From contig JBNAWB010000134.1 of the NCBI GenBank assembly GCA_049699975.1, positions 1 to 9,972 of the forward strand: a stretch of 9,972 bases of DNA. Direction: 5' to 3'. The first letter of the stretch is position 1, and the number at the start of each line of letters is the position of its first letter. Both the position numbers and the translations under genes were made by a program. The notes beneath the pieces are model-generated. The model was not told the DNA's origin, made no database searches, and saw nothing but the letters and a program-made list of their open reading frames with translations. This DNA comes from CAZAGD01 sp049699975. GTDB lineage: Bacteria > Desulfobacterota > SM23-61. This document shows, one piece after another, positions 1-5,594 of this stretch.

Positions 1-276
1 GATTTGCTCCAAGTTGCAGCTTTTTATGGAGGGTCGCCCATAGATTTTGGGGATAGGGGAGTAAAAATTCAGGCTTTACCATATGTGCCTATATATTTTG
101 TCCTTTGGGCAGGAGATGTTGATTTTGGACCTGCAGGGACCATATTGTTTGATAGTTCTATAAATCATTATTTGACGACCGAGGATATAGTAGTACTTAC
201 GGAGACCATCGTTTGGAAATTGGTAAAGGCCAAGGGCAAAACGCGGGGAACAGAGGGCAAAGGGCCTAGCGCATAG
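1..276 (+). CDS. DUF3786 domain protein, C-terminal part (5' end outside window)
   Basis: The reading frame is open from the first base and ends at TAG 274-276, so only the last 91 residues are visible. A TTG at position 4 could be called as a start, but the family is usually about 200 residues, so the gene most likely begins upstream. The segment LPYVPIYFVLW, then an acidic GDVDFGPAGTILFDSS stretch, then HYLTTEDIVVL matches my memory of the C-terminal half of DUF3786 proteins. That family has no established biochemical function but is often found beside acs, cooC and acsE genes in Wood-Ljungdahl organisms, as here. The last 14 or so residues (rich in K, G, T) are encoded by low-complexity GC-rich sequence and look like a non-conserved extension. 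The family call is from recognition, not a search. Confidence 0.7.
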   Translation, partial: DLLQVAAFYGGSPIDFGDRGVKIQALPYVPIYFVLWAGDVDFGPAGTILFDSSINHYLTTEDIVVLTETIVWKLVKAKGKTRGTEGKGPSA

Positions 277-288
277 CGCCAGGCGCAA
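229..288. repeat. Low-complexity degenerate GGGC/GCGC-AAA stretch
   Basis: The sequence is built from short related pieces: GGGCAAAACGC, GGGGAACAGA, GGGCAAAGGGC, AGCGCATAGCGC and AGGCGCAAA. It spans the last codons of the DUF3786 gene and the start of the 64-base gap before cooC. It is more G-rich and more repetitive than its surroundings. It resembles the degenerate GCGCATAG/GGGCAAAG-type simple repeats seen between genes in some anaerobe genomes. I see no exact long repeat and no clear function. The piece AGCGCATAGCGCCAGGCGC could fold weakly, but without a T-tract it is not a convincing terminator. Confidence 0.35.
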
Positions 289-340
289 AATTTGTTCCAT
301 TTTGGCGACAAACCTGCGGCAAGGTAGGGGAACGGTTTTT

Positions 341-1117
341 ATGAAATTAGCGGTGACAGGAAAAGGGGGAGTAGGCAAGACCACGGTGGTGGCCGGATTG
401 GCCAAATTTTATGCCCAGCAGGGGTTTAAAGTTTTGGCCATTGATGCTGATCCAGCCTGCAATTTAGGCCTGGCCCTTGGTTTTCCCCGCGACCAGCGTT
501 TGACGCCCATTGTGGAAATGAAAGAGTTAATCGAAGAAAGAACCGAAGCCAAACCTGGCTCCATGGGGGGGTTCTTTAAGCTCAATCCGCGCGTCGATGA
601 TCTGCCGGATAAGTTTTCTTTGGAGAAAGAGGGCATCCGCCTGATGGTCATGGGTACTGTCCAAAAAGGAGGAGGCGGATGTGTCTGCCCAGAGAATGTA
701 ATGGTCAGGACGTTAGTTACGCACCTGCTCTTGGGGCGGAAAGAGATAGTGATCTTGGATATGGAGGCTGGCGTAGAACATTTAGGCCGAGCCACGGCCA
801 GAGCCGTAAATAAACTTATCGTAGTAGTGGAACCTGGAAGAAGGAGTGTGGAAGTCGCTCAAAAGATTAAGCAGTTAGCTGCGGACATTGGCCTGAAAAA
901 CTTAGGCTGGATTGGAAATAAAGTCCGGGATGAAACTGACCGCGAATTTCTCTTAAAAAATTTACCTGAAATACCCTGCTTGGGGTTTATTTCCCATAGT
1001 CCCCAAATAATCGAAGCAGATTTAACCTCCCTCCCGCCCTTTACCAATAACCCCCGATTTATGGAGGAGATCAAAGAGATTGGGCAAAAGATTGGTTATC
1101 AAGAGGCGGAAAAATGA
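341..1117 (+). CDS. cooC: CooC-type nickel-insertion ATPase for CO dehydrogenase/acetyl-CoA synthase
   Basis: This is a 258-residue SIMIBI-class P-loop ATPase. The start chosen is ATG 341, because MKLAVTGKGGVGKTT is the normal family N-terminus; a TTG at 302 in the same frame would add 13 residues unlike the family. AGGGG at 326-330 can serve as the ribosome binding site. The deviant Walker A motif GKGGVGKTT is at residues 7-15, with DADPACNLGLALG following near residue 37. The pair Cys114-Val-Cys116 matches the CXC motif that binds nickel at the dimer interface in CooC proteins. DMEAGVEHLGRA is the characteristic switch II region. The family uses ATP hydrolysis to load nickel into CODH or ACS active sites in the cytoplasm. 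Position next to acsE supports action on the CODH/ACS complex; it could equally be named AcsF. The stop overlaps the acsE start (ATGA), suggesting translational coupling. Confidence 0.9.
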   Translation: MKLAVTGKGGVGKTTVVAGLAKFYAQQGFKVLAIDADPACNLGLALGFPRDQRLTPIVEMKELIEERTEAKPGSMGGFFKLNPRVDDLPDKFSLEKEGIRLMVMGTVQKGGGGCVCPENVMVRTLVTHLLLGRKEIVILDMEAGVEHLGRATARAVNKLIVVVEPGRRSVEVAQKIKQLAADIGLKNLGWIGNKVRDETDREFLLKNLPEIPCLGFISHSPQIIEADLTSLPPFTNNPRFMEEIKEIGQKIGYQEAEK

Positions 1118-1896
1118 TCTACATCGGGGAGCGGATCAACGGCCTTAATCCCAAAATTTATAAACTAATCCAGGAGAAGAGTAAAGAAGCTATCCAAGAA
1201 ATAGCCCAAAAACAAGCCGCGGCGGGAGCGGATTTTTTGGATTTGAACGTCGGGACGGCTTGGCTACGTCCGGCAGAGGTGATGGTTTGGTTGGTGGAAA
1301 CCGTCCAGGAAGCAGTGGAGACGCCCTTGGCCATAGATAGCCGGAAGTTGGAAGTTATCGAAGCAGGTTTAAAGGCCTGCCGTAAGCCAGCTTTAATTAA
1401 TTCTACTAATGGAGAGAAAGGCAGGTTAGATCGGCTAATGGCCTTGGCTGCCCAATATAACGCGGCCATTGTGGGCTTAACTATGGATGAGCAAGGCATT
1501 CCCCCCCACGCCGTCGGCCGGGTGGCCATTGCCAAGCGGATTATGGACTATGCAGATAACTATGGAATTCCTCGCGAGCGTTTATTCATCGATCCGATCG
1601 TTCTTCCTTTAAAATTTTCGCAAGCCCAGGGACCAATAACGCTGGAGGCAATTCGGCAAATTGGGCAGGAGAAAAATCCGCCCCATCTCATCGTGGGTTT
1701 AAGTAATGTCTCGCAAGGAGCCAAAGGAAGAAAGTTGCTCAATCGCACTTTTTTAACCATGGCCATTTGCTGTGGACTGGATGCAGTTATAGGTGATGTT
1801 TTGGACACCTCGTTGAAAGAGGCGGCCAAAGCGGCGGAGATTGTAATGGGGCGTTTAGAATACGCCGATCGACTTCTCCAAGAACGGAAAGGTTAG
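1114..1896 (+). CDS. acsE: Methyltetrahydrofolate:corrinoid/iron-sulfur protein methyltransferase
   Basis: This 260-residue protein matches the Moorella AcsE (MeTr) family over its full length. It moves the methyl group of methyl-tetrahydrofolate to the cobalt of the corrinoid iron-sulfur protein, the last step of the methyl branch of the Wood-Ljungdahl pathway. Visible pterin-binding TIM-barrel motifs, in order, are IGERING (residues 4-10), DLNVG (43-47), IDSR with Asp75, INSTN with Asn96, GLTMDEQGIP, FIDPIVLP with Asp160, and GLSNVSQG with Asn198. Asp75, Asn96, Asp160 and Asn198 line up with the pterin-contacting residues of the Moorella enzyme (its Asn199 is the one linked to N5 activation). 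NRTFL follows near residue 211. The absence of cobalamin-binding or activation domains argues against a MetH fragment. ATG 1114 overlaps the cooC stop by four bases. An 82-base gap separates it from the next gene. Confidence 0.95.
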   Translation: MIYIGERINGLNPKIYKLIQEKSKEAIQEIAQKQAAAGADFLDLNVGTAWLRPAEVMVWLVETVQEAVETPLAIDSRKLEVIEAGLKACRKPALINSTNGEKGRLDRLMALAAQYNAAIVGLTMDEQGIPPHAVGRVAIAKRIMDYADNYGIPRERLFIDPIVLPLKFSQAQGPITLEAIRQIGQEKNPPHLIVGLSNVSQGAKGRKLLNRTFLTMAICCGLDAVIGDVLDTSLKEAAKAAEIVMGRLEYADRLLQERKG

Positions 1897-1967
1897 AAAA
1901 AAGAAAAATCCTCTTTGGGGCCAGTTGTTTTAAATACGCCTAATAAATGAGAAGAAATAAGGAATTT

Positions 1968-1978
1968 AAGGAGGAGGA
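1968..1978 (+). promoter_or_regulatory. Strong Shine-Dalgarno site before the NuoE-like gene
   Basis: AAGGAGG (1968-1974) followed by AGGA leads directly to ATG 1979. Two overlapping GGAGG matches give spacings of about 4 or 1 bases, so the site is very strong but close. No other start codon of the same frame lies nearby, so it fixes the start. In the 82-base gap from 1897 I see no convincing -35/-10 pair and no terminator hairpin, so the block may be transcribed together with acsE. Confidence 0.6.
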
Positions 1979-2443
1979 ATGAGTCCGAATTTGGATTTAT
2001 CTGGAGTGGAAGAGATCTTAAAAAAATATCAAGATCAAGAAGGTGCTTTAATTCCTGTTCTGCAAGAAGCCCAGGCCATTTTCGGTTATTTACCCGAAGA
2101 AGTTTTAAGTTTGATTAGCCGGCGCCTAAAGATTCCGCTTAGCCGTATTTACGGCGTGGTCACTTTTTATGCCCAATTCTACCTTACGCCGCGGGGAAGA
2201 CATACGGTGCGGGTCTGCCGGGGAACAGCTTGCCATGTGCGGGGGGGGAAGAATGTTCTTAAAGCTGTTCAACAGTATTTGGGAATCAATGAGAATGAAA
2301 CTACACCGGACTATAAATTTACTTTTGAGACTGTAGCATGCTTAGGAGCGTGTGCTCTATCTCCAGTATTATTAGTTGACAAAAATTATTATGGGAAGTT
2401 GACCCCAGCGAAAGTTGAGCAAGTCTTAAAACAATATTCTTGA
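1979..2443 (+). CDS. NuoE/HydC-like thioredoxin-fold [2Fe-2S] subunit
   Basis: A 154-residue protein of the 24-kDa (NuoE) family, close to the usual length of stand-alone NuoE-like subunits. Residues 8-70 form the helical N-terminal part with the typical GALIPVLQEAQ, GYLPEE and IYGVVTFYAQF motifs. The thioredoxin-like domain carries the four [2Fe-2S] ligands Cys80 and Cys85 (VCRGTACHVRG) and Cys121 and Cys125 (ACLGACALSP). Such subunits pair with NuoF/HydB-type flavoproteins in complex I, bifurcating hydrogenases, NAD-linked formate dehydrogenases and Stn-type transhydrogenases. The next gene is exactly such a flavoprotein, and a formate dehydrogenase follows, so this is most likely the small gamma-type subunit of a soluble formate dehydrogenase complex. 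No complex I membrane genes are nearby. Its stop (TGA 2441-2443) lies 11 bases before the next start. Confidence 0.92.
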   Translation: MSPNLDLSGVEEILKKYQDQEGALIPVLQEAQAIFGYLPEEVLSLISRRLKIPLSRIYGVVTFYAQFYLTPRGRHTVRVCRGTACHVRGGKNVLKAVQQYLGINENETTPDYKFTFETVACLGACALSPVLLVDKNYYGKLTPAKVEQVLKQYS

Positions 2444-2449
2444 GGGAGG
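2444..2449 (+). promoter_or_regulatory. Ribosome binding site that decides a TTG start
   Basis: GGGAGG at 2444-2449 lies five bases (AAAAA) before TTG 2455. A TTG at 2440 in the same frame would leave this site inside the gene and no Shine-Dalgarno match at a workable distance. TTG 2455 is therefore the better start. Confidence 0.65.
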
Positions 2450-2454
2450 AAAAA

Positions 2455-5400
2455 TTGACCAGGAAGCTAAATTCCGAGAAAGATTTAGCAGAATTTAGAG
2501 ACGAATTAATTAAAAAAAGAGATCCAAACAAAACTTGTGTAACTATATGCGGCGGAACAGGATGTCGGGCCTGGGGAAGCGAGCAAGTCCGGATGGCTTT
2601 TATCCAAGAGATAAAGGATCGGGGTTTGGCCAATAAGATTGAGGTGATGCGCACAGGTTGTCATGGTTTTTGCGAACGGGGGCCAGTGGTGGTTATTTTG
2701 CCAAGAGAGATATTTTATCAGCAAGTAGCTGTGGAAGATGTTTCAGAAATTGTTACGCAAACCCTAATTAAAGATCAAATAATATCAAGGCTCCTTTATA
2801 CAGATCCGGCTACGGGGCAAAAAATAATATACGATCACGAAGTCCCCTTTTATAAACGTCAACTGCGTAAGGTATTTAGTGATAATGGGCGCATTGATCC
2901 AACCGAGATTGAGGATTATATCGCCCGGGGTGGATATTTAGCTCTAAGTAGAGTCCTTTTTACTATGTCCCCAGAGCAGGTCATAGAAGAAGTTGAAAAG
3001 TCAGGCTTACGAGGAAGAGGGGGAGCCGGGTTCCCGACTGGACGAAAATGGCGGTTCACTAAAAATGCTCCCGGGCGGGAAAAATATATTGTTTGCAATG
3101 CCGACGAAGGGGACCCAGGTGCTTTTATGGATAGGAGCGTCTTGGAAGGTAATCCCCATTTAGTTTTGGAAGGGATGTTGATCGCTGCGTATGCCATAGG
3201 AGCAGAAAAGGGCTATGTCTATGTGCGAGCTGAATATCCTTTAGCAGTACAGCATTTGAAAATAGCCATGGCGCAAGCCGAAGAATTGGGTTTATTGGGG
3301 GAAAGGATATTAGGATCATCGTTTAATTTCCATTTAAAGATTAAAGAAGGAGCTGGTGCTTTCGTTTGCGGTGAGGAGACCGCCCTCTTGGCTTCCATAG
3401 AAGGTAAAAGGGGAATGCCCCGGGCCCGTCCGCCATTTCCCGCTCTAGCCGGACTTTGGGGAAAACCGACGAATATTAACAATGTAGAAACTTTTGCTAA
3501 TATCCGTTCTATTATTCTTGAAGGAGCAGAGAAATATGCGGCAATAGGTACGGCTGGTAGTAAAGGAACAAAGATATTTTCTTTAACGGGTAAAATAAAC
3601 AATACGGGCTTGGTAGAAGTTCCCATGGGTACTACTTTGCGGCAAGTAATTTATGATATTGGCGGAGGAATACCGAAAGGAAGGAAGTTTAAAGCTGCCC
3701 AAATGGGTGGGCCATCCGGGGGATGTCTGCCCGCAAAATATTTAGATTTACCCATAGATTATGAATCACTTACTGAAGCAGGCTCCATGATGGGATCAGG
3801 AGGGATGATCGTCATGGATGAAAAGACCTGCATGGTGGATATTGCCCGGTTCTTTTTAAGTTTCACTCAAGATGAATCCTGCGGGAAATGCGTCCCTTGC
3901 CGGGTGGGCACCAAACGCATGTTGGAGATTTTAACCCGGATCACTAAAGGGGAAGGGAGAGAAGAAGATATCGACCTCCTATTGGAGATGGGACAGAATA
4001 TTAAGGACTCTGCGCTCTGTGGATTGGGGCAAACTTGTCCCAACCCCGTGCTTTCGACGATCAATCATTTTCGCGACGAGTATGAAGCGCATATTAAAGA
4101 GAAATATTGCCCAGCAGCAGTTTGTGAAGCCCTCGTTTATGCCCCTTGCGAGAATACCTGTCCAGTCCGCTGTGATGCCGCTGGCTATATCGCTTTGATA
4201 TCCCAAGGAAGACATGCCGAAGCCCTTGAGCTCATTCGGCTAACCATGCCTTTAGCGGGAATCTGCGGCCGCGTCTGCAATCACCCTTGCGAGAATATGT
4301 GCAAGCGGGGAGAGATTGATGACCCCATCGCTATTGCTTCTTTGAAAAGATTCGCTGCGGATTGGGAAAGACAACAAGGAAAAATGTCTCCCCCGACTTT
4401 TTTAGAGAAAGAAAAGGGCCTAAAAATAGCGATCGTAGGTTCGGGGCCAGCCGGTTTGAATGCCGCTTATCACCTTGGCCGAAAAGGATACAGAGTCACA
4501 ATATTTGAAGCTCTCCCAATTGCGGGGGGGATGTTGGCCGTGGGCATTCCCGAATACCGCTTGCCGCGAAAAATTTTGGAGCATGATATTAATTTTATAT
4601 GTCAGCATAATGTGGAAATAAAGACCAACATGGTGTGGGGAAAAGATTTTAAAATTGATGATCTTTTCCGTGAGGGGTATAAAGCAATTTTTCTGGCCAT
4701 AGGGGCCCATCTCCACCAAAAGATGAACGTCCCTGGCGAGGAAGCGATTGGCGTATTACCGGGAATAGAATTTCTGCGGCAGATTAATTTGGGAGAAAAA
4801 GTTGAAATAGGCAAAAAAATAGCCGTTATCGGCGGAGGAAATGTCGCTTTTGATGCTGCTCGAACCGCTTTAAGGTTAGGCGCTAAAGAAGTATATATTG
4901 TATACCGCAGAACTCGGGAAGAGATGCCAGCCAATAAGGAGGAGATAGAAGAAGCTGAACATGAAAATATAAAATTAGTCTACTTAGCAGCTCCTACGCG
5001 CATCTTAAAAGAGAATGGCCGGGTCAAAGCCTTAGAATGCCAACGAATGGAATTGGGAGATTTCGACGCCAGTGGCCGAAGACGGCCAGTACCGATCAAA
5101 GGTTCAGAGTTTCTGATGGAAGTTGATACCATAATTCCAGCGATTGGCTACCAACCTGATCTATCTTATTTGGCTAAAGAAAAAAATTTTAACATAAGTG
5201 AAAGAGGAACTATTAAAGTTGATCCAGTTTCCCTTTTTACTGGCGTCCCAGGAGTATTTGCCGGAGGTGATTTAGTTACGGGCCCCTCAACAGTGGTAGA
5301 GGCTATGGCCAGCGGATATAGAGGAGCCTGTTCAATTGATCTCTATCTAAAAGGGAAAGATTTGTATAAAAACCGAAGCTTTCAACCTATCCGGCGCGTA

Positions 5401-5574
5401 AGCGTCCCCAAGATGGAAGAAGAGGAGAGTCTTTCCCAATCGCGTGCGATAATGCCTGCTCTTGATGGGGAGAAAAGGGTTAGGAGCTTTGGGGAAGTTA
5501 ATCTGGGTTTTGATGAAGAGATTGCTCTCCGTGAGGCTAAGCGTTGTTTGCGCTGTGATCTTGAGCGCTCATGA
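2455..5574 (+). CDS. NuoF/HydB-like NADH module fused to GltD/NfnB-like FAD-NADPH module
   Basis: A 1039-residue fusion. Residues about 20-95 form an N-terminal thioredoxin-like [2Fe-2S] domain (Cys32, Cys37, Cys69, Cys73), as in HydB. Residues about 130-540 are a NuoF core: the FMN/NAD loop GRGGAGFPTG (187-196), NADEGDPGAF, GAGAFVCGEETAL, an SLBB region, and the N3-type [4Fe-4S] site Cys476, Cys479, Cys482 and Cys522. Residues 552-616 are cysteine-rich (Cys552, 557, 565, 569, 573, 604, 608, 612, 616), resembling the GltD/NfnB N-terminal cluster domain. Residues about 655-1000 are a two-dinucleotide-binding flavoprotein: FAD motif GSGPAG (662-667), second motif GGGNVA (793-798), and YRRTREEMPA from 817, whose arginines fit NADPH. 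The C-terminus ends with RCLRCD. NuoF modules oxidise or reduce NAD(H); GltD/NfnB modules handle NADP(H). The fusion recalls Sporomusa-type (Stn) bifurcating transhydrogenases. The flanking NuoE-like and formate dehydrogenase genes suggest one complex. Direction of electron flow and true bifurcation are inference. A 20-base gap separates it from the next gene. Confidence 0.9.
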   Translation: MTRKLNSEKDLAEFRDELIKKRDPNKTCVTICGGTGCRAWGSEQVRMAFIQEIKDRGLANKIEVMRTGCHGFCERGPVVVILPREIFYQQVAVEDVSEIVTQTLIKDQIISRLLYTDPATGQKIIYDHEVPFYKRQLRKVFSDNGRIDPTEIEDYIARGGYLALSRVLFTMSPEQVIEEVEKSGLRGRGGAGFPTGRKWRFTKNAPGREKYIVCNADEGDPGAFMDRSVLEGNPHLVLEGMLIAAYAIGAEKGYVYVRAEYPLAVQHLKIAMAQAEELGLLGERILGSSFNFHLKIKEGAGAFVCGEETALLASIEGKRGMPRARPPFPALAGLWGKPTNINNVETFANIRSIILEGAEKYAAIGTAGSKGTKIFSLTGKINNTGLVEVPMGTTLRQVIYDIGGGIPKGRKFKAAQMGGPSGGCLPAKYLDLPIDYESLTEAGSMMGSGGMIVMDEKTCMVDIARFFLSFTQDESCGKCVPCRVGTKRMLEILTRITKGEGREEDIDLLLEMGQNIKDSALCGLGQTCPNPVLSTINHFRDEYEAHIKEKYCPAAVCEALVYAPCENTCPVRCDAAGYIALISQGRHAEALELIRLTMPLAGICGRVCNHPCENMCKRGEIDDPIAIASLKRFAADWERQQGKMSPPTFLEKEKGLKIAIVGSGPAGLNAAYHLGRKGYRVTIFEALPIAGGMLAVGIPEYRLPRKILEHDINFICQHNVEIKTNMVWGKDFKIDDLFREGYKAIFLAIGAHLHQKMNVPGEEAIGVLPGIEFLRQINLGEKVEIGKKIAVIGGGNVAFDAARTALRLGAKEVYIVYRRTREEMPANKEEIEEAEHENIKLVYLAAPTRILKENGRVKALECQRMELGDFDASGRRRPVPIKGSEFLMEVDTIIPAIGYQPDLSYLAKEKNFNISERGTIKVDPVSLFTGVPGVFAGGDLVTGPSTVVEAMASGYRGACSIDLYLKGKDLYKNRSFQPIRRVSVPKMEEEESLSQSRAIMPALDGEKRVRSFGEVNLGFDEEIALREAKRCLRCDLERS

Positions 5575-5594
5575 TAAAAAGAGGAGTGGGATAA

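Noticed and set aside
302..340. TTG start at 302 for the CooC gene
   Set aside because: It adds 13 residues before the conserved MKLAVTGKGG start; ATG 341 has a usable ribosome binding site.
76..405. 109-residue - strand open frame
   Set aside because: It is the antisense shadow of the DUF3786 gene and the start of cooC, with no recognisable domain.
2440..2454. TTG start at 2440 for the NuoF-GltD fusion
   Set aside because: The GGGAGG site at 2444-2449 would lie inside the gene, while it is ideally placed for TTG 2455.
1979..5574. Respiratory complex I operon (nuoE-nuoF)
   Set aside because: No membrane subunits or NuoB/C/D/I genes are present, and the NuoF part is fused to a GltD-like module followed by a formate dehydrogenase.
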